Source: Candidatus Marispirochaeta associata
GTDB lineage: Bacteria; Spirochaetota; Spirochaetia; JC444; Marispirochaetaceae
Direction: 5' to 3'
DNA length: 64,000 nt
Assembly: GCA_001749745.1 (NCBI GenBank)
Contig: JWTM01000292.1
Span: 124,001-188,000, forward strand
Positions 35,759-43,364 of the stretch are shown here, piece after piece (positions within the stretch are counted from its first letter, which is position 1; every line of letters begins with the position of its first letter). The notes under the pieces were generated by a model that did not search any database, was not told the DNA's origin, and saw only the letters and a program-made list of their open reading frames with translations. Both the position numbers and the translations under genes were made by a program.

Positions 35759-36694
35759 ATGGAACGCTATCTGCTCTATTTCGGCGGCGGCAGGATCGTT
35801 CTCGATCCCGACCGCAATTATCTGATCGGACGCTCGGAGAAGGCGGATATCCTCCTCGAGGAGCGCACCGTCTCTCGAAAACATGCCGAATTGCGCTTCG
35901 ACGGGCGCTACTGGCTGATCGAGGACTTAGCGAGTACTAACGGTACCCAGGTCAATCATATCCCGTCCGACCGGGCGCGCCTGAAAGACGGCGATCGAAT
36001 CAGCGTCGGTCCCTACGACTGCGTCTTCAAGATCTTCTCCGGGGAGGAGCAGGAGGAGAGGGAGTTCGAGGCCCTCTTGAACGAGACGCTCCTGTTGGAG
36101 CGGAAATTCCGAAATCTCTTATCCCTGAGTCAGAACGAGTCGATCAAGGATGAGATCTATGATCTGAAACACTTCCTCAACTCTCTTCGGCGGCGGATGA
36201 ACGACCTGGCCAACATCGATCGGCTGACCGGACTCTACAACCGGCGCTATTTCGATCAGCAGTATAAAATGGAGTTGGCCCGGGCAATTCGTTACAGCCA
36301 CGGCCTGGCCCTGGTGATGATCGATATCGATCACTTCAAGGCCTTTAACGATACCCACGGCCACCAGAAGGGAGACGAGGTCCTAAGCGCCGTGGGAGAG
36401 ATTCTGAAGGAGCACTCCCGCTCAACCGACCTGGTCGCCCGTTACGGGGGTGAAGAGATGGTGGTCGTCATGCCCGAGCTGACCCCCGGGGAGGGCGGAC
36501 TGGCCGCCGAGAAGTTCCGCCGGCGGATCGAAACAGAGTCGCGGGAGCGTTGCGGCCTTCAGGTAACCGCCAGTTTGGGTGTAGCTTCGGTTAAGGGCGA
36601 ACAGATCGATGCGGAAGAGCTGATATCCCGGGCCGACAAGGCCCTCTACGAGGCGAAGAAATCGGGGCGCAACCGAGTGGTCTGCGCCCCGTAA
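35759..36694 (+). CDS. FHA-GGDEF diguanylate cyclase
   Basis: This 311-residue soluble protein joins an N-terminal FHA domain at about residues 20-90 (IGRSEKADILLEERTVSRKHAE and DLASTNGTQVN) to a GGDEF domain at about 150-310. The active-site loop is GGEEM, and an RSTD motif five residues before it matches the RxxD inhibitory site. LYNRRYF and DIDHFKAFNDTHGHQKGD are the other cyclase landmarks. It should make cyclic di-GMP under control of a phosphothreonine partner bound by FHA. Its ATG follows the upstream stop by 4 bases. The 3' end faces the hydroxyacid dehydrogenase. Confidence 0.93.
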   Translation: MERYLLYFGGGRIVLDPDRNYLIGRSEKADILLEERTVSRKHAELRFDGRYWLIEDLASTNGTQVNHIPSDRARLKDGDRISVGPYDCVFKIFSGEEQEEREFEALLNETLLLERKFRNLLSLSQNESIKDEIYDLKHFLNSLRRRMNDLANIDRLTGLYNRRYFDQQYKMELARAIRYSHGLALVMIDIDHFKAFNDTHGHQKGDEVLSAVGEILKEHSRSTDLVARYGGEEMVVVMPELTPGEGGLAAEKFRRRIETESRERCGLQVTASLGVASVKGEQIDAEELISRADKALYEAKKSGRNRVVCAP

Positions 36695-36698
36695 GGTT

Positions 36699-37667
36699 CT
36701 AGGCAGGATTCACTACGTTCTGTGGGGTTCCGGTAATAAAGGCCTTCACATTCTCCACCGCGGTGTTCATTAAGCGACTGCGGGCATCCAGCGTGGCCCA
36801 GGCGATATGCGGGGTAATCGTCAGGTTGGGGACGTTATAGAGGACATCCTCCGCTCCGGGAGGTTCGACGGCGAGTACATCGAGCCCCGCCCCGGCAATC
36901 TCTCCCGACTTGAGGGCCTGGGCAAGATCCTCTCCTACAACCAGGGGACCCCGAGAGCAGTTCACCAGGAAGGCGTTCTTCTTCATGCTCTTCAGGCTTG
37001 ATGAATTGATCATACCGGTATTCTCTTTGGTCAGCGGACAATTGAGACTGACGAAATCAGACTCTTTTAAGAGCTCCTCCACCGAAGCGAAGCGGAATCC
37101 TTCCCAGGCGGGCGGATTCCCCTGATAGACGTCGTGGGCGATCACCCGCATGCCGAAGGCGTCGGCCAGCTTACCCACCGCACGGCCGATCCGTCCGAAT
37201 CCGATTACTCCCATGGTCTTGCCGGAAAGCTCGATCAACGGAAAGTTCCAGTAACAGAAATCCTCACTCCGCGCCCAATCGCCGGCGGATACCGTATCGG
37301 AATGCTCTTTCACGTGGTGGCAGAATTGGAGAATGTGAGCGAACACCATCTGGGCCACCGACTCGGTTCCGTAGGTCGGGATATTCGTCACGGGGATGCC
37401 CCTCTGCTTGGCTGCTTCCACATCGACCACATTGAAACCGGTAGCCAAGACGCCGATATACTTGAGGCCGTCCAGGGCGGCGATGGTATCCGCAGAAATT
37501 GGGGTTTTATTGGTTAAGAGGATCTCGGCGCCCCGGGAGCGTTCCACTATAGTCTGCTGATCCACCGGCGTCCGGTCGTAGACGGTCGTCTCCCCCATGG
37601 ATTCTAATCCGCTCCAGGAGAGGTCACCCGGATTGAGGGTATAGCCGTCGAGAACCACGATCTTCAT
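36699..37667 (-). CDS. D-2-hydroxyacid dehydrogenase (glycerate/hydroxypyruvate type)
   Basis: This 322-residue NAD(P)-dependent dehydrogenase has Rossmann motif GVIGFGRIGRAVGKLADAFG near residue 155. The catalytic Arg is in NCSRGPLV, the Glu in VLAVEPPG and the His in ITPHIAWAT near 285. It resembles glycerate dehydrogenase/hydroxypyruvate reductase, although lactate- or phosphonate-related substrates are possible. GGAG precedes ATG 37667. A strong promoter overlapped by a perfect palindrome lies just upstream, so it is probably induced by a specific metabolite. Confidence 0.9.
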   Translation of the reverse strand: MKIVVLDGYTLNPGDLSWSGLESMGETTVYDRTPVDQQTIVERSRGAEILLTNKTPISADTIAALDGLKYIGVLATGFNVVDVEAAKQRGIPVTNIPTYGTESVAQMVFAHILQFCHHVKEHSDTVSAGDWARSEDFCYWNFPLIELSGKTMGVIGFGRIGRAVGKLADAFGMRVIAHDVYQGNPPAWEGFRFASVEELLKESDFVSLNCPLTKENTGMINSSSLKSMKKNAFLVNCSRGPLVVGEDLAQALKSGEIAGAGLDVLAVEPPGAEDVLYNVPNLTITPHIAWATLDARSRLMNTAVENVKAFITGTPQNVVNPA

Positions 37668-37683
37668 GCTGACTCCTTACAAA

Positions 37684-37727
37684 AATATTGTATACAATAT
37701 TATAGCCTGGAATTAGAGATTTGCCAA
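37684..37727 (-). promoter_or_regulatory. Promoter with palindromic operator for the hydroxyacid dehydrogenase
   Basis: On the minus strand TTGGCA (37727-37722), exactly 17 bases, and a perfect TATAAT (37704-37699). The 18-base perfect palindrome AATATTGTATACAATATT (37684-37701) overlaps the -10 box and the start point. The TTGTATACAA core is typical of GntR-family operators. The regulator is not in the window. Confidence 0.7.
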
Positions 37728-37736
37728 GCGGAAGAT

Positions 37737-38204
37737 TCAGGTCCCCATGGAGTCGCTAAACGCCCTGATCGCTCCTCCGTCGAGGGTATCCTCCGGATCG
37801 AGGTTGCCCTTCACCTTCTTCATAACGAAGCGAAAAAAAGGATTCAGTTTCTCCGGATCGAGGCGTCCCCCGAAAAGCCCCAGAGCGGCGGCGTGGGACC
37901 TCAACTCCTCGGGGAAGATCTTGTCAAACTGCTCCCGGCTGTTCTCTAAAGAGCAGAGAAAGAGCCCCAGGGGCTTCGTTGTAAGCTCGGCGCTACGGCT
38001 CTTCATCAGGCGCCGCAGCTTACCCTGCAGTTGTCCGGCATGCACCGAGCCGCCGAGGATCACTCGGTCCCAACTTGAAAGATCGGGGATTCGCTCCCGC
38101 TTGAGATTGATCAGCTCCGCCCCCTCGCCGAGGCTCTCCTTGACCCTGCGGGCGCACTCTTCGGCGGTACCGTGACTCGAGGCATAGATAATCGCTGTCT
38201 TCAT
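37737..38204 (-). CDS. Flavodoxin-like protein (HemG/flavodoxin_5 type)
   Basis: This 155-residue protein begins KTAIIYASSHGTAEECARRV, the phosphate loop of flavodoxins, followed by WDRVILGGSVHAGQLQG and GLFLCSLENSREQFD. The pattern fits the flavodoxin_5/HemG group, which includes menaquinone-dependent protoporphyrinogen oxidase, but no other haem gene is near, so a general FMN electron-transfer role is equally possible. It has no membrane anchor. It lies on the same strand as, and upstream of, no obvious partner; its stop is only 10 bases from the 37.7 kb promoter. Confidence 0.82.
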   Translation of the reverse strand: MKTAIIYASSHGTAEECARRVKESLGEGAELINLKRERIPDLSSWDRVILGGSVHAGQLQGKLRRLMKSRSAELTTKPLGLFLCSLENSREQFDKIFPEELRSHAAALGLFGGRLDPEKLNPFFRFVMKKVKGNLDPEDTLDGGAIRAFSDSMGT

Positions 38205-38265
38205 ACTTATCCTCCTTAAATCTATATAAGGATTCTCGGGCGCAATTCTGTCACCCGGAACTCCT

Positions 38266-38964
38266 CTAAGATCTGCCGGCCCGCCGATCCGCGATTATAG
38301 CGGCCCGGACCCTCCGTTTGACCATGAAAGTTGCGCCGATTAAGAGGGGGATAAGCCCCAGAGCCGTCCCGCTTCCCCAGTAGGGAACGACAAAGAGCAG
38401 AAAATCGTAAGCGCCGTGAATCAAGACCGCCAGGAAGAGCCCGCGAAAAATCAGGGTATCCTCCCGTTCTGCGGTATCGGCGAAGTGAGCCATGCCGATC
38501 GCATAGCCCAACAGGGCCGAACAGATGGTATGCAGGGGGACTGCGGTGAACGCACGGGTTAGAGCGACGGCCATGCCGCCGGAGGCGACGTAGAGGATGT
38601 TTTCAAGACAGGCGAAACCGAGGCCGGCGGCTACAGTATAAAGGATGCCGTCCATCACCTCGTCGAAATGGGAGCGGCGGTAGATAAACTGCCGTACGAC
38701 GACCAGCTTGATTCCCTCCTCACAGAGGGCGGCCACGATAAAGGCCTCTACCAGGGCGAAACGGACCGGATTGATAAACCAGGGGCGCAGGAAGGCATCG
38801 GTAACGAGCTCCAGCACGAAAGCCGGCAGGGTCGAAAAGATCCCCAAGAGGAAGGCCCGCAGCACCTCCCCCCGCGGCTCGGGACGCGCCCGATCGAGGT
38901 GCATGAAATAGAGCACCAGTACGACGGAGGGAACCACGGCCATGACGAGCGGAAGAAGCTGCAT
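38266..38964 (-). CDS. PrsW-family intramembrane metalloprotease
   Basis: This 232-residue membrane protein has about seven helices. The PrsW catalytic motifs are visible: EEGIKLVVV (ExxK-type) near residue 81, FDEVMDGILYTVAAGLGFACLEN near 100-120, and a histidine in LIHGAYDF near 200. In Bacillus PrsW cleaves the anti-sigma factor RsiW; no anti-sigma gene is next to this one, so the substrate is unknown. It stands between the flavodoxin gene and an RNA methyltransferase gene on the same strand. Confidence 0.87.
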   Translation of the reverse strand: MQLLPLVMAVVPSVVLVLYFMHLDRARPEPRGEVLRAFLLGIFSTLPAFVLELVTDAFLRPWFINPVRFALVEAFIVAALCEEGIKLVVVRQFIYRRSHFDEVMDGILYTVAAGLGFACLENILYVASGGMAVALTRAFTAVPLHTICSALLGYAIGMAHFADTAEREDTLIFRGLFLAVLIHGAYDFLLFVVPYWGSGTALGLIPLLIGATFMVKRRVRAAIIADRRAGRS

Positions 38965-38993
38965 CTTACTCTCGCTTATACCACAGGCATCTC

Positions 38994-39752
38994 TTACCGG
39001 GCAAGCTGATAGAAGAGAATCCCGGCGGCTACTCCCACATTAAGGGAGTCGACCTCAGGGCCGATGGGGATCATCACATAGGCATCGCAGGCCTCGCGCC
39101 ACGGATCGGATATCCCGTGCCCCTCATTGCCTAGGATCAGCGCTACTCCCCCTTCGCCTGCCAATCGGTCGGCCCGGACCGCCCGGTGGTGGAGATCGGC
39201 GCCCCAGATAGCCAAGCCCCGCTCTTTGAGGATCCGAGCTGAAGCGGGAATATCGGGAATGAAGGCCAGGGGCATGGAGAAGCAGGCGGCCATAGAGGCC
39301 CGGATCGCCCGCCGCGAGTAGGGATCTCCGCAGCGGGGCCCCAAGATAAGGCCGTCCAGACCGAAGGCAGCGGCGCTGCGTATTATACCCCCCACGTTGA
39401 CCGGGTCGGTTACGCCGTCAAGAACGGCCAGCCGGGAGGCGGCATGCAGGGAGAGCTCATCAAGCCCCCGCTCTACTGGACGCGCGAAGGCCCCTAAAAG
39501 GCCTCGATGAAAGGGATACCCGGCGATGCGGCCGATCTCCGGCTGGGGAAGAATACGGAGGGGCGGCTCGGTACCGTCGGGTAGGGATAGTCCGTCGGCC
39601 ATACCGGGGACCGAGGCCAGAGCCAGGGGCTTGAGCCCCGAAGCGAGCATCCGCTCCACCGCAAAACGCCCCTCGCCGACGCAGATCCCCTCCCGGGCCA
39701 GATCGCGGTCGGGAAGATTCGCCAAAAGGGAGATATCCATGACAGGTATCAT
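38994..39752 (-). CDS. SpoU/TrmH-family RNA 2'-O-methyltransferase
   Basis: This 252-residue protein has an N-terminal substrate-binding domain of about 90 residues and the C-terminal SPOUT knot domain. The three motifs are DPVNVGGIIRSAAAFG, ALILGNEGHGIS and IPIGPEVDSLNVGVAAGIL, the last two binding S-adenosylmethionine in the trefoil knot. The likely target is rRNA or tRNA ribose. The start is ATG 39752 or ATG 39740. Both lie at or inside the start of the divergent trmH-like gene, so the 5' ends touch or overlap. Confidence 0.88.
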   Translation of the reverse strand: MIPVMDISLLANLPDRDLAREGICVGEGRFAVERMLASGLKPLALASVPGMADGLSLPDGTEPPLRILPQPEIGRIAGYPFHRGLLGAFARPVERGLDELSLHAASRLAVLDGVTDPVNVGGIIRSAAAFGLDGLILGPRCGDPYSRRAIRASMAACFSMPLAFIPDIPASARILKERGLAIWGADLHHRAVRADRLAGEGGVALILGNEGHGISDPWREACDAYVMIPIGPEVDSLNVGVAAGILFYQLAR

Positions 39753-40575
39753 CCATGAATCCCTGGCTGAGGGCAAGGGCGAGCGCATTCCGGACTTAAC
39801 CTATCGCCGCTTTTATGACACTATCTTTCTGCCTATGAACGACGAACAGATTCTGGAACTGCTCTCCCGCCATGTTACTCCCCGCCGACTGGAGCGGATT
39901 CTCGAGGTTTCCGCCGCCCGAACCCGCTACCTTACGGTCGTGCTGGAGGATATCTACTATAGTCAGAACGCCAGTGCGGTCTTGAGAAGCTGTGACTGTT
40001 TCGGGGTCCAGGATGTGCATGTAATCGAGAATCGCAACAAGCTGCCGGTTATCAATCAGCACGTAGCTCTCGGAACCTCCCTCTGGCTCTCCATCAACCG
40101 GCACGACGCAAAAGAGAACAACACCCCGGCGACCCTGAGGGAACTCAAAGAGCAGGGCTATCGCATCGTCGGTACCGTCCCGACCCGGGATGCGGTCCCC
40201 CTCCCCGATTTTGATCTCTCCCCCGGCAAGATGGCCCTGGTATTCGGCAATGAACGGGACGGAATCAGCGAGGCAGCCCGGGAATTGACCGACGAATATA
40301 TGACGATTCCCATGGTCGGCTTCGCCGAGAGTTTCAATATCTCCGTTTCGGCGGCGGTTATCCTCTCGCATCTGACCCAGCGGCTGAGGGATAGCGAACT
40401 TCCTTGGCAATTGCTCCATGAGGAGCTGATCGAGCTGCGGCTCAAATGGGTGCGCCGCTCGGCTAAGCGGGCCGACGAATTGGAGCGGGAGTATTATCGC
40501 CGCTACAAACGCAGTATCGACCTGATCGAAAGCGGCATCGTCGAGCAGGATATCCCCGTAGGGGATCAGGCGTAG
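39739..40575 (+). CDS. trmH: TrmH-type tRNA/rRNA 2'-O-methyltransferase
   Basis: This 278-residue SPOUT protein is close to tRNA Gm18 methyltransferase TrmH. Its motifs are SQNASAVLRSCDCFGVQDVH, MALVFGNERDGIS and IPMVGFAESFNISVSAAVIL. The family start would fit an internal ATG at 39835, but the ATG at 39739 has GGGAG six bases upstream. That gives an N-terminal extension of about 32 residues. The long basic C-terminal helix (RYKRSIDLIE region) resembles that of TrmH. It diverges from a second SpoU-type gene and overlaps the ccsA-like gene by 10 bases at its 3' end. Confidence 0.88.
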   Translation: MTGIIHESLAEGKGERIPDLTYRRFYDTIFLPMNDEQILELLSRHVTPRRLERILEVSAARTRYLTVVLEDIYYSQNASAVLRSCDCFGVQDVHVIENRNKLPVINQHVALGTSLWLSINRHDAKENNTPATLRELKEQGYRIVGTVPTRDAVPLPDFDLSPGKMALVFGNERDGISEAARELTDEYMTIPMVGFAESFNISVSAAVILSHLTQRLRDSELPWQLLHEELIELRLKWVRRSAKRADELEREYYRRYKRSIDLIESGIVEQDIPVGDQA

Positions 40576-41372
40576 CTATGCAGCCCCGGAAGCAGGTAGT
40601 TTACGCCGAAGAAGGTAAAGAGGGTAAATAGGAAACCCGCTACCGCTATCCAGGCGCAGACTCTGCGGCCGACCTTCACCACCAGACGCACATGCAGATA
40701 GAGGGCGTAGACCAGCCAGGTAATCAGCGCCCAGGTCTCCTTAGGATCCCAGCCCCAGAATCGCCCCCAGGCCTGATCGGCCCAGATCGCCCCGAAGAGG
40801 AGCGCTCCGGCGGTATAGACCGGAAAACCGCTTATAATGGCCCGGTAGCTGATCCGGTCGAGTTCGACGGCCTTGGACTCGTCCCGGGCGGCGAGCTGCA
40901 GCAGGGAGGCGACGAAGGCGACCAGGAAGAGGGCCTCGCCGATAAAGGCGAAGCTCACATGCAATACGAGCCAGCCCGACTGGAGGGCCGGGATCGGCGG
41001 CCTCGGAAGGGAGCGAAAGAGAGGCGAGGCGGCCAAGGCCGGAAGCAGCAGGAGGGTAAAATGGAGTCCGCTCAGTAGTCCTGCCGACGGGTTCGTCCCC
41101 TTCGTTCCGGAGCCAGACCGCAGAAGCCAGGCTGTAACGAGGTTGCCGGCGGCGCTCAAGAAGATCAGGGATTCATAGGTATTCGTGAGCGCCGGAAAGC
41201 CGATCTCCACCGAACGGGTAGCGAAAGCGGCGCAGGCACAAACACCGGCCGCCGGAAAGGCCCACCAACTTATCTTCATCAGGCGGCGGGCGGGGCTGCG
41301 TCGAAAGAGAAGCGTCAGGGCCAGAATCCATCCGCCCAGCTGTATAAGAAATGTCAGACTAACAAGCATCAT
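40566..41372 (-). CDS. ccsA: Cytochrome c biogenesis protein CcsA/ResC
   Basis: This 268-residue membrane protein has about eight helices and the haem-handling signature WGRFWGWDPKETWALITW (the WWD-type motif) near residue 205, flanked by conserved histidines (LHVSFAFIGE and LHVRLVVKVG). With ResB it forms the system II synthetase that exports haem and attaches it to CxxCH apocytochromes outside the membrane. The start overlaps the resB stop by 4 bases. No c-type cytochrome is encoded in the window. Confidence 0.93.
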   Translation of the reverse strand: MMLVSLTFLIQLGGWILALTLLFRRSPARRLMKISWWAFPAAGVCACAAFATRSVEIGFPALTNTYESLIFLSAAGNLVTAWLLRSGSGTKGTNPSAGLLSGLHFTLLLLPALAASPLFRSLPRPPIPALQSGWLVLHVSFAFIGEALFLVAFVASLLQLAARDESKAVELDRISYRAIISGFPVYTAGALLFGAIWADQAWGRFWGWDPKETWALITWLVYALYLHVRLVVKVGRRVCAWIAVAGFLFTLFTFFGVNYLLPGLHSYA

Positions 41373-42298
41373 TCAACCTCGCGTTTCAGCAACGAAATAA
41401 AGCCGCCCAGGGCGGTCAGAATCCCGGCGGCAATCAGAATCCACCCACCGCGGCGGTATTGAACCGAAAACCGGGCCTGTTCTATCTCGCTGGTGCCGAG
41501 AACCGTGAGCCCCGCCAGATCATCCCCCGGAGATAATCTCACCTCTCTACCGTTCAGATCGACCAGAGCACCTTTAGAATCGACCGCGCTAACCATAAAG
41601 CGGATCTCCCCGTTGGTTCCCCCCTCTCCCCGGGCGAAGAGGAGCTCTTCCCCTGCCTGCGCGCGAAGCCGCAGTGCACGGCGCTGCTCAATACCAAGCA
41701 GCAGGATGCGGTACCCGCCGAAGCGGTAGGGACGATTCACCCGGAGATCGACCGCGGCACCTTCGCTGCCGGGTTCGCCCAGCTTGAGCCTGGCGGTTTC
41801 CGTCAGCATTTCGGAATTATTCCGCCGAGATCGTGCTATCTCCTCTAAAAGGAAGTTCCTATCGGCCAGGCGGAATCCCTCCCCCGGCTTCAGCGCCGCC
41901 TGCTCACTCATGCCGCTGGCGGCGCCGAATGCCGTCGCCGCCAGCAGAATCAGGAGACCGATATGAGTCAGGTCCGGCCCGATCCGTCTGAAGCGACGAC
42001 TTTGCAGGGTGCGTCCCAAACGCGGCAGGGTGCAGGCGGCGAGATTGATCCAGAAGAGAAGCAGCAGCCCCAGCAGCACCGGGGAACTACCAAAGCGATC
42101 GAGACCGAGGAGGAGGATCAGCCGGGACGGGAGATCGCCGAAACGGCTGAGGTATTCGCTCTCAGAAAGCCCTTGGGGCACAAGTCCGGCTCCAACCGCT
42201 GCGACGATGAAGAGGCCAAGGATCAGATAGGTCAATCGTAGGGATGCCAGGGTTCGAAGAAGATCCGGAACCCGGCGTCGCGGTTCAGCCATCGGCAT
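41369..42298 (-). CDS. resB: ResB-like cytochrome c biogenesis protein
   Basis: This 309-residue protein is of the ResB/Ccs1 family in a short form. Helices lie near residues 23-42 (LTYLILGLFIVAAVGAGLVPQ), 68-88 and 105-125 (DLTHIGLLILLAATAFGA). A periplasmic domain follows to about 275, with a last helix (GGWILIAAGILTALGGFISLL). The THIGLL histidine is the conserved haem-related residue. The N-terminus is ambiguous: ATG 42298 or 42292 is preferred over the TTG at 42328. It works with the following CcsA. Confidence 0.87.
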   Translation of the reverse strand: MPMAEPRRRVPDLLRTLASLRLTYLILGLFIVAAVGAGLVPQGLSESEYLSRFGDLPSRLILLLGLDRFGSSPVLLGLLLLFWINLAACTLPRLGRTLQSRRFRRIGPDLTHIGLLILLAATAFGAASGMSEQAALKPGEGFRLADRNFLLEEIARSRRNNSEMLTETARLKLGEPGSEGAAVDLRVNRPYRFGGYRILLLGIEQRRALRLRAQAGEELLFARGEGGTNGEIRFMVSAVDSKGALVDLNGREVRLSPGDDLAGLTVLGTSEIEQARFSVQYRRGGWILIAAGILTALGGFISLLKREVE

Positions 42299-42328
42299 CA
42301 GTATAGTCGCAGAAGAGGGCTGGAGCAA

Positions 42329-43252
42329 TCACGAAAGGAGAAGCAGCGCCGCGGCCGCCAGGCTTACGCCGAGATAATCCCTGGCCCGGAGCCGCTCCCG
42401 GAACAGTAGCCCCCCGCCGAGAACGATCAGGAGCATACTGCCGACGCTGTAGAAGGGGAAGGCCACCGCCGCCGGGACGACCTCCAATGCGCGGATTAGG
42501 AAGAAGGATGAAAAGAGGTTCGGGATTCCCACCGCACAGCCGAGAATGAGTTCCCTGCGACCGATACGCCCCCCCTTCGTTCCGAGCAGCACCAGGCTGG
42601 CCAGAAGGGCGGAGCAGAAGAGCACCGTCAGGAAGAGGGACGCCAGGTGAGCCGGAGCGTAGGCCTCGAAGAGCTTGTTGGAGAACTCGGCCAGACCCAT
42701 CCCCAGAAAGAGCAGAATAAGCATTCCCGGCTGTCGTGAACGAAGCGGCATCGACCTGCGACCTGATAGAGAGGGCAGCACCAAGGCCGCCAGCGCGAGG
42801 ACGATTCCGGTCCATTGGAGCGGACGCGGGAATTCCCGCCATACCAGGAGGCTTAACAGTACCGGCAAAAGGATTCCGAGCTTGCCGAACATCCCCGACA
42901 GGGAGGGACCGTTGCGCCGTACATTGAGCTGATAGAGCAGAAAGGAGGTTACAAAAAGCCAGCCGGTCACAAGACCGATTAGAAGCGCCCAGACCGCCCC
43001 GGCTTCGGATGAGAAGCGCCCCTCCGTGGCCAGCACGACCCGGGGGAATTCCCGCACAAAGTCCGCGGCGCTCCACTGATCGAAGGCGAAGGCACCGCTC
43101 TTCAGGCCGGTCGCAAGTCCTGCGACGGCGGCGACGGCGTAGTTAATGCTCGTCACCCCATAGCGGTTGAGATTCAAATGTTCGCTCTTGGCAAATAATA
43201 GCGCTATCGATGCGGAGCAAGTTAGCGCAAGCAGTAGGTAGAACATGCTCAC
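42329..43252 (-). CDS. EamA/DMT-family transporter
   Basis: This 307-residue protein has about ten helices in two related halves, as in EamA drug/metabolite transporters (second half ends SVGSMLLIVLGGGLLFRERL). Substrate is unknown. The start is GTG 43252 or ATG 43246, without a clear ribosome site. It is divergent from the chemoreceptor gene and shares with it an intergenic region that contains a long dyad. Its stop is about 30 bases from the resB start on the same strand. Confidence 0.83.
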   Translation of the reverse strand: MSMFYLLLALTCSASIALLFAKSEHLNLNRYGVTSINYAVAAVAGLATGLKSGAFAFDQWSAADFVREFPRVVLATEGRFSSEAGAVWALLIGLVTGWLFVTSFLLYQLNVRRNGPSLSGMFGKLGILLPVLLSLLVWREFPRPLQWTGIVLALAALVLPSLSGRRSMPLRSRQPGMLILLFLGMGLAEFSNKLFEAYAPAHLASLFLTVLFCSALLASLVLLGTKGGRIGRRELILGCAVGIPNLFSSFFLIRALEVVPAAVAFPFYSVGSMLLIVLGGGLLFRERLRARDYLGVSLAAAALLLLS

Positions 43253-43285
43253 ACAGCTGTACCACAGAGCGGATTATCGGCACAA

Positions 43286-43328
43286 GTCTATGGTTAAGGA
43301 TTTGACAACCAAATTCTTAACCATAGAC
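43286..43328. promoter_or_regulatory. 43-bp dyad in divergent promoter region
   Basis: GTCTATGGTTAAG (43286-43298) and its exact complement CTTAACCATAGAC (43316-43328) flank 17 bases. These include a TTGACA (43302-43307) and a smaller inner dyad, ATTTG/CAAAT. A -10-like TAGACT (43324-43329) falls in the right arm. The position between divergent starts and the symmetry suggest an operator rather than a terminator, because no T-run follows. Confidence 0.55.
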
Positions 43329-43364
43329 TTATAGAGTAAGGAAGATGAAGCAAGGAGTCATGCA

